Assembly: GCA_913055735.1 (NCBI GenBank)
Contig: CAJXKD010000001.1
Span: forward strand, 186,001-250,000
Source: an uncultured Rhodospirillales bacterium
GTDB taxonomy: Bacteria; Pseudomonadota; Alphaproteobacteria; Rhodospirillales; UBA2165
Direction: 5' to 3'
DNA: 64,000 nt
Of this stretch, positions 13,478 through 22,337 are shown piece by piece (the first letter of the stretch is position 1; each line of letters opens with the position of its first letter). The position numbers and the translations under genes were made by a program. Under the pieces are notes generated by a model. That model saw only the letters and a list, made by a program, of their open reading frames with translations. It had not been told where the DNA came from and searched no databases.

Positions 13478-15400
13478 CTAATGGGTTGCTTTCTGCTTGT
13501 AGCGACGGCGGCGAACCACCGCGAGGAGGATCGCCACGATGGCAATGACCACCGGCATGACCCAGATGTTGATGATCTTGAGGCGCGTATCGAGGCTCTC
13601 GATATCCCGGCGCAGGGCCAATTGTACATCCCTGAGCTGCTTGCGCACATCGAGCATCTCCGCCCGGAACGTATCGAAGGAACGGCGCTGCTCGGTCGTA
13701 AGGATCACCTTCTGATCGGCCTCACTGACCTTCATATCGCGCAGCTTTTCCTCCAACTCCTTGAGCTTGGTGGTCAGCTGGCGTTCGGTCTGACGATAGC
13801 GGTCCTCTGCCGCATTGCGGAGCTCGAGTATCTTGTAGAAGGGCCGGTTCGACAGGCCGCGGCTGCGCAGCCCGATGAGCGCCTGGCTGCCGCTCAGGTT
13901 TTCCAGGGAATTGATGACGAAATCGACATTGTTCGAAACCGGTTGCGACATCCGTTGGCCGAAGAAATCCTGCTGCCGGAGCCAAAAGCGCGTGGTCAGC
14001 AGATCGCTGTCGGCGAGCACCACCAGATTGACGTCGCCGTTCGACTGCGTGAGATGCGGCACGGCCGGTTTTGTCTCTTCACTATCCGCCGTGGCCTTTT
14101 CCTCGTCTTCCTCGCCTTCCTTCTTTTCAGGCTTCGGCGCGCCGTCCGGGAAAGCGCTTTTCACCTTGCCGGTAAAGCGCGCGGCATAGGTATAGATTTC
14201 GTTGTCCGGCTTGAAGTTCTCTAAGATCGCCGCCGGGTTCATTTCGCCCTCGAGCTGATCCGTGCTCACTTTTCCGCTGATCTGCGTGCTCTGAATGAGT
14301 GGCGTCATCTTGAGAGACGCCCCCTCGGCGACACCCAAACCGCCGGGGCTTGCCAGCGCAATGCTGCTTAGCTGAGCGGTGATCACATCCTCGGTGTTCA
14401 ACTGACGCTGATCGAGAACCTGCCACGATACATAGTCGGCGATCACGTCCTTGCCTTGCACCGGCGCACTCACCCGCACGGCGGTCGCGCGGTCGCCGAT
14501 GAAATTGTCGGGATCGAAGGTAATACCCCAGATGTCGAACAGTTTCTTGAGATCCGAGGAACCGGCGCCGGGCGGCATTTGCGGCGACAAGCGCGCCGTT
14601 TCGTTGCGTGGATCGAGCAGGATCACCGCGCGGCCGCCGCGCATGATGAACTGATCAATGGCATAGAGCGTTTTCTGCTCACGAACCTTGGGGTGGACCA
14701 GCAACAGAATGTCGATGTCATCATCGATCTTGTCAGCGTCACTGGCGATGCTTTTGACGGAGAAGAACTGAACGATTTGATTGTAGGCGGGCCACGGCTC
14801 GTATTGCAGCATGGGGTCCGCCTCCATCGGCAATCCGGTCATCATGCCGATGGTCGTCTTTTTTGGATTGGCGAGATCGTACGTAATCCGCGTCAGATCG
14901 TATTCGAGGAACTGCTCACGGCCCGGATCGAAGAACGGGATGATTTCCCGGTCATCCGTGCTGTTGGTCGCGACCAGCCCGAAATATCCCAGCTCGCCGG
15001 TCTGATCCAACGGGATGCCCTGCAGACCGAAGCGAACCGCTTCGTCTTCCTCCACCGAGAACGGTTCCGGCGTGATGATCTGCAGATTGATGCCGCCGTC
15101 GGCAGCCTTGGCATAATTCTCCAGAAGCTCGCGTACCCGGCCTGCGTAAATGCCGTGTTGGGGGCTGATTTCCGCTAGTTTCTTGGAAAAATAGAACCGG
15201 TAAGTGAGTGGCTCGTCGATGGCATCGAGAATGTCGTAGGTGCCCTCGGACAGGGTATAGAGCTTGTTCTCGGTCAGATCGAGCCGCGCATCGGTGACCT
15301 CATTGGTCGCCAGGATGTTCAGAAAAAAGAGGAACAGGGCCGCGACCACCAGGCCGGCAACAGTGAGTTTCTTCCGATCCATGTTCTGTAGGCTTTGCAT
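13478..15400 (-). CDS. GldG family protein, ABC exporter auxiliary subunit
   Basis: A 640-residue protein with an N-terminal membrane helix (about 13-31), a large extracytoplasmic domain of the GldG / DUF7088 plus ABC-transporter auxiliary type (about 35-500), a coiled-coil stretch (about 535-595, rich in Lys/Glu/Arg) and a C-terminal membrane helix (about 610-632) ending in a basic tail. In Bacteroidota, GldA, GldF and GldG form an ABC transporter needed for gliding; in Proteobacteria the same set has unknown cargo. It lies seven bases after the permease gene. An acidic and lysine-rich insert at about 415-445 (PEKKEGEEDEEKATADSEE) is probably disordered. Confidence 0.87.
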   Translation of the reverse strand: MQSLQNMDRKKLTVAGLVVAALFLFFLNILATNEVTDARLDLTENKLYTLSEGTYDILDAIDEPLTYRFYFSKKLAEISPQHGIYAGRVRELLENYAKAADGGINLQIITPEPFSVEEDEAVRFGLQGIPLDQTGELGYFGLVATNSTDDREIIPFFDPGREQFLEYDLTRITYDLANPKKTTIGMMTGLPMEADPMLQYEPWPAYNQIVQFFSVKSIASDADKIDDDIDILLLVHPKVREQKTLYAIDQFIMRGGRAVILLDPRNETARLSPQMPPGAGSSDLKKLFDIWGITFDPDNFIGDRATAVRVSAPVQGKDVIADYVSWQVLDQRQLNTEDVITAQLSSIALASPGGLGVAEGASLKMTPLIQSTQISGKVSTDQLEGEMNPAAILENFKPDNEIYTYAARFTGKVKSAFPDGAPKPEKKEGEEDEEKATADSEETKPAVPHLTQSNGDVNLVVLADSDLLTTRFWLRQQDFFGQRMSQPVSNNVDFVINSLENLSGSQALIGLRSRGLSNRPFYKILELRNAAEDRYRQTERQLTTKLKELEEKLRDMKVSEADQKVILTTEQRRSFDTFRAEMLDVRKQLRDVQLALRRDIESLDTRLKIINIWVMPVVIAIVAILLAVVRRRRYKQKATH

Positions 15401-15407
15401 GGCTATC

Positions 15408-16142
15408 TCACGAACCTCGGGTTAGATCGACCACGGCCGTGTTCGCGAACAGGAACACGCCCATCACCGATCCGAAGAAGATCACATCGCGCAGGTCGAT
15501 GACGCCGCGCACAATGTCATTGAAATGAGTGAGGAAGCTCATCGATTTGATGGCCTCGATGACGAAGTCGGGCGCCCAACCCTGGAAGAAGGATTGCACC
15601 AGTTCGACGCCGCTCATCAGGAACAGGAAGGACACCACCGCCGCGATAATGAAGGCGATGACCTGGTTCTTGGTTGCCGCCGAAATGCAGGAACCGATGG
15701 CAAGATAACCGCCCGCCATTATGAAGCTACCGATATAGGCGGCGAGGATCACACCGTTGTCGGGTTCGCCGAGATAGTTGACCGTGATCCAGAACGGGAA
15801 TGTCAGCGCGAGCGCAATGCCGATAAACACCCAGGCCGCCAGGAACTTCCCGATCACGGCCGCCCAGGTGGGGACCGGCAAGGTCAGCAGAAGTTCGTTG
15901 GTACCGGTTTTGCGTTCTTCCGCCCATAGCCGCATGGCCACGGCCGGAATGAGGAACAGATAGAGCCATGGATGAAAGGAGAAGAAAGATTGGAGGTCGG
16001 CCTGTCCGCGTTCGAAAAACGCGCCCAGAAAGAACGTCAACGCCCCACTCATCGCCAGAAAAATAACGATGAACACGTAGGCGAGCGGCGTCGAGAAATA
16101 CGCCCCCAGCTCACGCTTTGTAATCACCCAGCAACTATGCAT
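15408..16142 (-). CDS. ABC transporter permease, GldF/ABC-2 type
   Basis: This 244-residue integral membrane protein has about six hydrophobic segments and the ABC-2 permease block LWAEERKTGTNELLLTLPVP (near 72-91), which includes the coupling-helix motif ERxxGT. The N-terminus reads VITKRELGAYFSTPLAYVF, a common opening in this group. It is 23 bases downstream of the ATPase gene and seven bases upstream of the GldG-like gene, so the operon order is ATPase, permease, GldG, DUF4340. The exporter probably handles a lipid, polysaccharide or protein at the envelope, but the cargo is unknown. Confidence 0.92.
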   Translation of the reverse strand: MHSCWVITKRELGAYFSTPLAYVFIVIFLAMSGALTFFLGAFFERGQADLQSFFSFHPWLYLFLIPAVAMRLWAEERKTGTNELLLTLPVPTWAAVIGKFLAAWVFIGIALALTFPFWITVNYLGEPDNGVILAAYIGSFIMAGGYLAIGSCISAATKNQVIAFIIAAVVSFLFLMSGVELVQSFFQGWAPDFVIEAIKSMSFLTHFNDIVRGVIDLRDVIFFGSVMGVFLFANTAVVDLTRGS

Positions 16143-16165
16143 CGTTCCATCCCTGGTTTTTTTGA

Positions 16166-17122
16166 TCAGCCGCGCAGCGTCAGTTGCCGGAAGACATCAT
16201 CGAGATGCCCGCGTTCGACGAAGATTTCGTCGATCTCCACACCCTTGTCGCGCACGCAGATACCGACGGCGTCGACGATCGAGGCACCCGCCGCCGGGAT
16301 GACCATTAACGTGTTGGTTCCATTGAGGGTTTCGACCCTGGCAACGTCCGGTAGGCTGGACAAATCGCTTTTGATCACCAGCCCCTCGGAACTGGTGAAA
16401 CGAATGGTCACCGCGTTATGGGTCGGCGCCTGGCTTTGCAATTGATCCGGCGTACCGTCAAAGACGAGTTTGCCATGGGCGATGATCACCGCGCGCGTAC
16501 ACACCGCGGTCACTTCCTCCAAGAGATGCGTGGAGATGACGATGGCCTTGTCCTTGGCCATATTGTGGATCAATTCGCGCACCTGATGCTTTTGATTGGG
16601 ATCCAGCCCGTCGGTAGGTTCGTCGAGGATCAGCACATCGGGATCGTGGAGGATCGCCTGCGCGAGGCCGACGCGCCGCTTGTATCCCTTGGATAGGGTT
16701 TCTATGGGCTGATTGACGACCGCGTCCAATTCGAGCTTATGGATTGCCGTTTCGACCCGCTTCTTTTTGTCAGCACCGGTGAAACCGCGCACCTCGGCGA
16801 TGAAACCGAGAAACTGCCGCGTCGTCATATCGCCATAAAGGGGCGCGCCTTCGGGCAGATAACCGATACACCGGCGCGCCTCCAGCGGATCGGTTTCAAT
16901 ATCATGCCCACAGACCATGGCGCGGCCGCCGGAAATCGGCAAATAGCCGGTGACCATCCGCATGGTGGTCGATTTACCCGCACCGTTCGGGCCAAGAAAA
17001 CCAAGCACCTCGCCTTTCCCGACGGAAAGGGAGATATTGTCCACAGCCGTAAATGATCCGAATTTCTTGGTCAGTCCGTCGAGCGTGATCATCCCGCCCA
17101 ATTCACCGCCCTGCTCAGACAT
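16166..17122 (-). CDS. ABC transporter ATP-binding protein, GldA/NatA type
   Basis: The 318-residue ATPase energises the exporter encoded downstream. Walker A is GPNGAGKST (about 44-52), the signature is LSKGYKRRVGLAQA (about 144-157), Walker B is VLILDEPTDGLDP (about 164-176) and the H-loop is STHLLEE (about 197-203). A C-terminal extension of about 90 residues follows the nucleotide-binding domain, as in GldA-like proteins. The ATG at 17122 is used here; an internal ATG at residue 11, just before the first beta strand, is an alternative. It is the first gene of its operon, and the 396-base gap upstream holds the promoter. Confidence 0.92.
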   Translation of the reverse strand: MSEQGGELGGMITLDGLTKKFGSFTAVDNISLSVGKGEVLGFLGPNGAGKSTTMRMVTGYLPISGGRAMVCGHDIETDPLEARRCIGYLPEGAPLYGDMTTRQFLGFIAEVRGFTGADKKKRVETAIHKLELDAVVNQPIETLSKGYKRRVGLAQAILHDPDVLILDEPTDGLDPNQKHQVRELIHNMAKDKAIVISTHLLEEVTAVCTRAVIIAHGKLVFDGTPDQLQSQAPTHNAVTIRFTSSEGLVIKSDLSSLPDVARVETLNGTNTLMVIPAAGASIVDAVGICVRDKGVEIDEIFVERGHLDDVFRQLTLRG

Positions 17123-17518
17123 TTTTTTCCCCGCGCCTGTTAGCCGTCAATTTTTTCAATATCGCCGAGAAAAAATGACAAATTTGCTTGGTTGGCCGGC
17201 TTTCGCCGACAACGGCCCAATCACATAGCCTCCCACGTCCGTGAGGTCAAAAAATGATTGGCTCCAGTCCCCTCGCCTTCGTCATCTAGCCATCGTCTCG
17301 ACCAGCTTCGTACCGAATGGTCCCTGCTATCAACCTATTGATTTTATTCAGTACTTAAAAGCCTCGCTCACTCCCGGATCGCCACTTCAAAAAAAACTGG
17401 CACTCTTCAGGTGAGAGCGCCAGTGATGTATGCCACTGGGTTTTTTCCGTCAAGGGGGCTTCGGGAAAATCCCCGGGCATTCCCTCGTCCTCCCGCTTAT
17501 CCGGCACTTTTCGGCCGA
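17123..17518. other. 396-bp gap between the ABC operon and rpoH
   Basis: Both flanking genes are on the minus strand, so this holds the rpoH terminator at 17389-17423 and the promoter of the ABC operon. I see no further gene, repeat or RNA in it. Confidence 0.6.
17389..17423 (-). terminator. Intrinsic terminator of rpoH
   Basis: Arms CTGGCACTCT (17397-17406) and AGAGCGCCAG (17414-17423) form a stem with one mismatch. On the minus strand the stem is followed by eight T residues. It lies about 95 bases after the rpoH stop codon. Confidence 0.85.
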
Positions 17519-18391
17519 TTACAGGGCGGACGCGTTTTCGGTGACGGCCTTCTGGACCTTTTCGAAGGCCCGGACCTCAAGCTGCCGGACACGTTCCCGG
17601 CTGATCCCGTACTGTTCACCGAGTTCCTCCAGGGTGATGGGATCGTCCGTCAAACGGCGCTCGATGAAGATATGCCGTTCCCGCTCGGGCAAGATGGCCA
17701 AGGCATTCCGTAAGACTTCGCTGCGGATATCGGCCTCTTCGCGCGCGGCGACTATCGCCTCAGGGGACGGGTTATCATCGACAAGAGTATCCATGAACTC
17801 GACGCTGTCGCCGTCCTCGGACACCGGTGCATTGAGCGAGAAGTCGCGTGCCGTCATGCGACGGTCCATATTCACGATCTCTTCCGGCGAGAGGCCAAAT
17901 TTCTGCGACAGAATCTCGGCCTGATCGGGATTCAGATCACCGGATTCAAGGATCTCGAGCTTGCCCTTGGCCTTTCGCAGGCTGAAGAACAGCTTTTTCT
18001 GTGCCGCCATGGTCCCCATCTTGACCAGCGACCACGAGCGCAGAATATGCTCGGTTACCGAGGCCCTGATCCACCACATGGCATAAGTCGACAGACGGAA
18101 CCCGCGTTCCGGCTCGAATTTCCGAACGGCCTTCATCAGACCGACATTGCCTTCGGAGATGAGGTCGGACATCGGCAGGCCATAGCCGCGATACTTCATG
18201 GCGATCTTCGCAACGAGGCGCAGGTGGCTGGTAACCAACTGATGCGCGGCTTCGGTTTCGCCATGCTCGCGCCAGCGCTGGGCGAGGATATATTCATCCT
18301 CCGCCGACAACAGCGGGAACTTTTTGATCTCGTTCAGGTACTGGGACAAGCCCGGACCTTCAGCGACAACAGGGAGCGTAATGGCAGACAT
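17519..18391 (-). CDS. rpoH: RNA polymerase sigma factor RpoH (sigma-32)
   Basis: RpoH directs RNA polymerase to heat-shock promoters. The 290-residue protein has region 2 (SHLRLVAKIAMKYRGYGLP, then LISEGNVGLMKAVRKFEPER and LSTYAMWWIRASVTEHI), the RpoH box QKKLFFSLRKAKG (about 131-143), and region 4 with the helix-turn-helix EQYGISRERVRQLEVRAFEK near the end. The start is the ATG at 18391, with AAAGGAAAA just upstream and the usual sigma-32 opening after it. The frame is open for 69 further codons upstream, but those have no family similarity and overlap leader hairpins. Alphaproteobacteria often carry two rpoH copies; which one this is cannot be told. A terminator follows. Confidence 0.96.
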   Translation of the reverse strand: MSAITLPVVAEGPGLSQYLNEIKKFPLLSAEDEYILAQRWREHGETEAAHQLVTSHLRLVAKIAMKYRGYGLPMSDLISEGNVGLMKAVRKFEPERGFRLSTYAMWWIRASVTEHILRSWSLVKMGTMAAQKKLFFSLRKAKGKLEILESGDLNPDQAEILSQKFGLSPEEIVNMDRRMTARDFSLNAPVSEDGDSVEFMDTLVDDNPSPEAIVAAREEADIRSEVLRNALAILPERERHIFIERRLTDDPITLEELGEQYGISRERVRQLEVRAFEKVQKAVTENASAL

Positions 18392-18482
18392 ATTATTTTC
18401 CTTTCCCGTGGGCCAACCCGGCACCGATGGCGGCAGGTGGCCATAAAACACCCTCCGGACAATGCCGTCGGGAGCTAAAACA

Positions 18483-18500
18483 ACGCTGGTAAACCAGCGT
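18483..18500 (-). promoter_or_regulatory. Hairpin in rpoH leader, attenuator-like
   Basis: ACGCTGGT, AA, ACCAGCGT is a perfect inverted repeat. Read on the minus strand it is followed at once by TGTTTTAG, so the structure resembles a weak intrinsic terminator located about 92 bases before the rpoH start. Confidence 0.4.
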
Positions 18501-18525
18501 ATCGCTGCCTGTTCGGGACGTAGGG

Positions 18526-18542
18526 GACACGCCAAGCGTGTC
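18526..18542 (-). promoter_or_regulatory. Second hairpin in rpoH leader
   Basis: GACACGC, CAA, GCGTGTC is a perfect seven-base inverted repeat, 25 bases upstream (in the rpoH direction) of the attenuator-like hairpin. Confidence 0.4.
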
Positions 18543-18807
18543 GAGCTCTGATCTTCATCGGCCACATCCTTCAAAAAGCAACGTGCCTTGGCGTCCATCC
18601 TTAGGACTGGACTTTCGCGGACTTCCGGGCCCCGTCATCGGCGACCCCTTCCGCTATGTTGGGAGGGACATTAACAAATTGGCCGCCGAAAATCAAGGAA
18701 ATTCGGATTTCAAATCGGCCAAGACCATAAAATCTTTGTGAGATTACAAATGGTTGGCGTGATTATTACAATTTGTTCAGATTACAGACCGGGCCATTCG
18801 GCCCCTC

Positions 18808-19410
18808 TTAGCTCGCGGTAAAATAGTAAATGATCAAGGCAACCACGATAACGACGCCGGCACCCCAAACGAGCGGCGGAATTCCGCCTTTTTTTGCCGC
18901 CGGTTCGGCAGCTGCCGCTGGGGTTGGCGCTGCAGGCGCTTCGGCGGCAGCAGCTGGGGCCGCCTCTGCGCCACCACCGACAATATTGCTGAACTTGGAG
19001 AAGAAATCGTCGGCCGTTTTCTTGGCAACACCCAGAACCAGCCGGCTGCCAACACTCGCGAGCTTGCCGCCGACTTCTGCGTTTGCGGTGTAGTTGAGAA
19101 CAGTATCACTGCCGTCTTCGGTCAATTTGACGTCAGCACCGCCCTTGGCAAAGCCCGCAACACCGCCTTGCCCCTCGCCAGTGATCTTGTAGCCGTTCGG
19201 CGGATCGATATCGGACAGTGTGACCTTGCCGTTAAAGGTCGCTCGTACGGGACCAACCTTGGCCGCGACCTTGGCGGTGAACTCCGTATCGGAAGTCTTT
19301 TCCAGGGACTGACAACCATCGATGCATTGCTTGAGAATCTCGGGATCGTTCAGCGCCTCCCAAACCTTCTGCCGTGGCGCCGGAATCTTGTATTCACCGC
19401 TCATATCCAT
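18808..19410 (-). CDS. CoxG-like SRPBCC-fold protein with C-terminal membrane anchor
   Basis: The 200-residue protein matches the carbon monoxide dehydrogenase subunit G family (PF06240): MSGEYKIPAPRQKVWEALND at the start, then LKQCIDGCQSLEK and GGKLASVGSRLVLGVAKKTADDFF (read in two blocks, about 108-131). An alanine- and proline-rich linker (about 142-172) leads to one membrane helix (about 175-196). CoxG is thought to bring Cox-type molybdenum hydroxylases to the membrane, but no cox genes are present here. The start was set at the ATG at 19410, nine bases after GGAGGGG; an ATG two codons later is also possible. Orphan copies are common and their role is unclear. Confidence 0.88.
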   Translation of the reverse strand: MDMSGEYKIPAPRQKVWEALNDPEILKQCIDGCQSLEKTSDTEFTAKVAAKVGPVRATFNGKVTLSDIDPPNGYKITGEGQGGVAGFAKGGADVKLTEDGSDTVLNYTANAEVGGKLASVGSRLVLGVAKKTADDFFSKFSNIVGGGAEAAPAAAAEAPAAPTPAAAAEPAAKKGGIPPLVWGAGVVIVVALIIYYFTAS

Positions 19411-19521
19411 GATGTCTTTCCCCTCCAATAGTCATTCGGTATCCCAGGTGTGGGATGCGCCCTTATACGAAACGAGTGGGCCAATTACGAGCCTGCATTG
19501 CTCATTTGGTCTTCGTGGCTT

Positions 19522-20439
19522 CTATTTCGCCGCGTTTCGATGTTTCAAAACCTGCGCGTAAATGTCCAACGTCAAATCGAGTGTGCGGCTTCGATCCGCC
19601 GATTCGCGGGTTTCGGCACTTAACGGCGTGCTATCGAGAAACCGGAATACGTCGGCGGCACCCCGATGCAGATTCGGCGTGACGCCAACGTTCTCAAAAG
19701 TTTGCGATATCTCATCCATTTCGCCGGCCCAGCGGCCCGCATCGCAAGCATAGAACGGTACCCGGGCCGTCATCAGATCCCAATCCGCCTTCTGACTACT
19801 GGCAAACTCCGCCTGCAACTCCTCGCCGACGCCGAGCATCTCGCCGGCCAACAGCACGGCCGTATGCAAGGTCATTTTCCCCTTGGTGAGCCCGGCGTAG
19901 CACATCTTGATCGCCGCCGCGCGCGTGATGTCATCCCCCATAGGCCGCAAGGAAATGCCATCGCCGTCGAGAAAGGCGATCCGATTGAGACCGGGACCGC
20001 TCGCATAAAAGCGAGTCTCGGCGCCGGGTCGTGGCGGCGGACCGATAATCCCAACCTTCAAGAACGGCGCGTCCACCGTTTCCAAAAGCCCGTCAATGGC
20101 GCGCGTCGTCGCGGGAGAGATAGCGTTGCAGTCGACAAAGAGGGGCATCGCGCCAACCGCGGCCATCGCCGCAACGGTATCGCGCGCAAACATCAGCGCG
20201 TTCTCCGGCGGCATGATGGACAGAACCACGTTGCAGGAATCGACCAAATTCTCGAGGCTCCCGGCGTCCTGCATTCCGGAACGCTCGGCCCGCTCACGGG
20301 TCAAGGCGCTGCGGCCCCGCAAGAGGGTCAGCACCCGATGTCCCTTAGCAGTCAGGACGCCGCCAACCACGTGCCCCATGTCCCCCGGGCTTATCAGCCC
20401 GACGGTTTCGGTTCCGGGTTTCACGGCACTTCGTGTCAT
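19522..20439 (-). CDS. NAD(P)-dependent beta-hydroxyacid dehydrogenase family protein (DUF1932)
   Basis: The 305-residue protein has an N-terminal Rossmann domain with the nucleotide loop GLISPGDMGHVVGG (about 14-27) and a helical C-terminal domain of the DUF1932 type, as in 6-phosphogluconate-dehydrogenase-like proteins. The conserved lysine of beta-hydroxyacid dehydrogenases is probably in AAAIKMCYAGLTKGKM (about 172-187). It starts 28 bases after the stop of a thiamine-diphosphate enzyme on the same strand, so the two are likely an operon; the dehydrogenase may reduce the keto acid or hydroxy-keto acid made by that enzyme. The substrate is not known. Confidence 0.87.
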   Translation of the reverse strand: MTRSAVKPGTETVGLISPGDMGHVVGGVLTAKGHRVLTLLRGRSALTRERAERSGMQDAGSLENLVDSCNVVLSIMPPENALMFARDTVAAMAAVGAMPLFVDCNAISPATTRAIDGLLETVDAPFLKVGIIGPPPRPGAETRFYASGPGLNRIAFLDGDGISLRPMGDDITRAAAIKMCYAGLTKGKMTLHTAVLLAGEMLGVGEELQAEFASSQKADWDLMTARVPFYACDAGRWAGEMDEISQTFENVGVTPNLHRGAADVFRFLDSTPLSAETRESADRSRTLDLTLDIYAQVLKHRNAAK

Positions 20440-20467
20440 TTGCGTCCCTTCCCTTTCCTAAGATTGC

Positions 20468-22123
20468 CTATGACGGCTTGAGGTCCGACATTCGCACATA
20501 GGCCGCGAGATATTCGAGGCTTGTCTTCACGTCGACCAGAACCGGGCCCGGCGTTTCGAGGGCTTGGGCCAAAACCGGCGCAACATCTGCCTGACTGTCG
20601 ATTTTAAGGCCCGCCGCCCCGAACGCGCGCGCCCAAGCGCTGAAATCCACCTCGGGCAAAACCGTGTTCGCCACTCGGCCAGGGTAATTCTTTTCCTGAT
20701 AGAGCCGGATGGTACCGAGGCTTTGGTTGTTGGCGACAAAAATTCGCACCGGCAACTGACGTTCGACCGCGACGGTCAATTCGTTCCCCGTCATCTGAAA
20801 CCCGCCATCACCAACCAAGCAGGCGACCTGCCGCTCGGGTGCGCGCAACCCCGCCGCCACCGCGGCCGGCACGCCGAACCCCATGGCACCCGCCGTCGCG
20901 CCGAGAAATAAATGGCTGTCGCGAAACGGAAACAACCGGTGCAGCCAGGTTGCAAAATTGCCCGCATCGTTGATCAGGATGGCATCGTCACCGAGCACAT
21001 CCGATAGTCCGGCAATGATGTTGCCGAAGGGTACGCCATCATCGGCCTCCGGACGGTCCCATTTCATGCGCTCGGCATGCAACGTGCGGAGGTGCGCGAT
21101 CCATTCGGCTCGCCCGTCCGCGGCGGGCGGCGCATTGACCTGTGCAATCGCCTCCAAGCTGGCCGTTGCATCCGCCGTTAAACCGACGTCGGTAGAAAAA
21201 ATGCGGCCGATATGTTCTGAATCGACATAGACATGCACCAACGGTTGCTTGGGATCGGGCGCCGTCGGAATTTCGTAGCCCTGGGTCGTTACGTCGCCGA
21301 GGCGTGTGCCGATCGCCACCACCAGATCCGCCTCATTGAGCCGCTCTTTGAACACGGGTGGCATGTTGAAACCGAGATGCGCGACGAAATGCGGGTGGGT
21401 GTTGTCGAAAAGATCCTGACGCCGCCAGGCCACGGCGACCGGCAATTGCCATGCCTCGCTTACCGCCTTCAGCGCACGCCGTCCCTGCGCCCCGCCGATC
21501 TGCCCGCCGGCGATCAGCAACGGCCGTTTCGCAGCGGCCAGCCGTTCGCAAATTTCCTTGATATCCTCCGCCGTCGGCGACGGCACGTCGACCGGGCTGG
21601 GGTCGAGGGCCGGAGCCGCCGTATCGTCGAGCAGCATGTCTTCCGGCAGGGAGATAACGACGGGACCCGGTGTTCCGGTACTAGCGGTATGGAACGCGCG
21701 GCGCACGACTTCGGGCAGCTGTTCGGCATCGGTAACCTCCGTCACCATCTTGGCCATGCCACCAAAGAAATCTTCGTAATCCACTTCCTGGAACGCGCCC
21801 CGGCCGATATCGGCGCGCGCCACCTGACCGATGAACAACACGAGCGGCACGGCGTCTTGCTGCGCCACATGAATACCGATGGAGGCATTGGTTGCGCCCG
21901 GGCCACGGCTACACATGGCGATGCCGGCGCGCCCCGTGATCTTTGCATCCGCCACGGCCATCAAGGCCGCGCCCCCTTCGTGGCGGGTTGTGACCATGTC
22001 GATGTCGCCTGCGTCATAGAGCGAATCGATCAAGGCGAGATAGCTTTCACCGGGGACACAAAAGGCGCGGTCGACTTTATGCCGTCTCAATGTTTCAACC
22101 AAAACGTCTGCCGCGCGCGCCAT
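20468..22123 (-). CDS. Thiamine-diphosphate enzyme, acetolactate synthase-like
   Basis: A 551-residue cytoplasmic enzyme with the three domains of the acetohydroxyacid synthase / benzoylformate decarboxylase superfamily. Glu49 in TRHEGGAALMA is the catalytic glutamate that activates the cofactor. The central domain lies near 185-320, and the cofactor motif GDGGFQMTGNEL with a following NNQSLG lies near 436-465. No small regulatory subunit gene is nearby, and branched-chain biosynthesis genes are absent, so a catabolic or other carboligase or decarboxylase role is more likely than ilvB. The dehydrogenase downstream (28 bases) is the probable partner. The ATG at 22123 begins at the conserved domain edge. 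Confidence 0.9.
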   Translation of the reverse strand: MARAADVLVETLRRHKVDRAFCVPGESYLALIDSLYDAGDIDMVTTRHEGGAALMAVADAKITGRAGIAMCSRGPGATNASIGIHVAQQDAVPLVLFIGQVARADIGRGAFQEVDYEDFFGGMAKMVTEVTDAEQLPEVVRRAFHTASTGTPGPVVISLPEDMLLDDTAAPALDPSPVDVPSPTAEDIKEICERLAAAKRPLLIAGGQIGGAQGRRALKAVSEAWQLPVAVAWRRQDLFDNTHPHFVAHLGFNMPPVFKERLNEADLVVAIGTRLGDVTTQGYEIPTAPDPKQPLVHVYVDSEHIGRIFSTDVGLTADATASLEAIAQVNAPPAADGRAEWIAHLRTLHAERMKWDRPEADDGVPFGNIIAGLSDVLGDDAILINDAGNFATWLHRLFPFRDSHLFLGATAGAMGFGVPAAVAAGLRAPERQVACLVGDGGFQMTGNELTVAVERQLPVRIFVANNQSLGTIRLYQEKNYPGRVANTVLPEVDFSAWARAFGAAGLKIDSQADVAPVLAQALETPGPVLVDVKTSLEYLAAYVRMSDLKPS

Positions 22124-22337
22124 TTCGTTCCCCTATCCGTTTTTGAAACGGATGTGGCTTTATGATTCCACCTGGTTACTTAGCCCTTCTCGAATAGGCC
22201 ATCCGACAGCAGTCGACAAGCGAAACCCGGAGTTCCGCCATTCCCGGCGGCGTCTGCCGTGTTGCTTGCCATTAGGCTTGTCGCACGGTTTGATGGCTGC
22301 TCCAATGTGCTACTCATGAGCACCCTCAGGGCCTTCC

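Larger units (their letters stand above)
18392..18807 (-). promoter_or_regulatory. Long structured leader and promoter region of rpoH
   Basis: The 416-base gap upstream of rpoH holds two perfect hairpins (18483-18500 and 18526-18542) within 160 bases of the ATG and an AT-rich segment (about 18660-18780) where the promoter should be. On the minus strand, TTGATT followed after 17 bases by TAATGT (around 18670-18700) is a weak promoter-like pair. A small open frame with a good ribosome site, GGAGGG six bases before an ATG at 18444, runs 36 codons and overlaps the rpoH start in another frame; it may be a regulatory leader peptide or chance. Confidence 0.4.

Noticed and set aside
18392..18598. N-terminal extension of RpoH by 69 residues
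   Set aside because: The extension has no sigma-factor similarity and covers two perfect hairpins; the ATG at 18391 has a good ribosome site and the normal RpoH start.
20468..22123. Calling this ilvB/ilvG of branched-chain biosynthesis
   Set aside because: No small subunit or ilvC gene nearby; its neighbour is a DUF1932 dehydrogenase.
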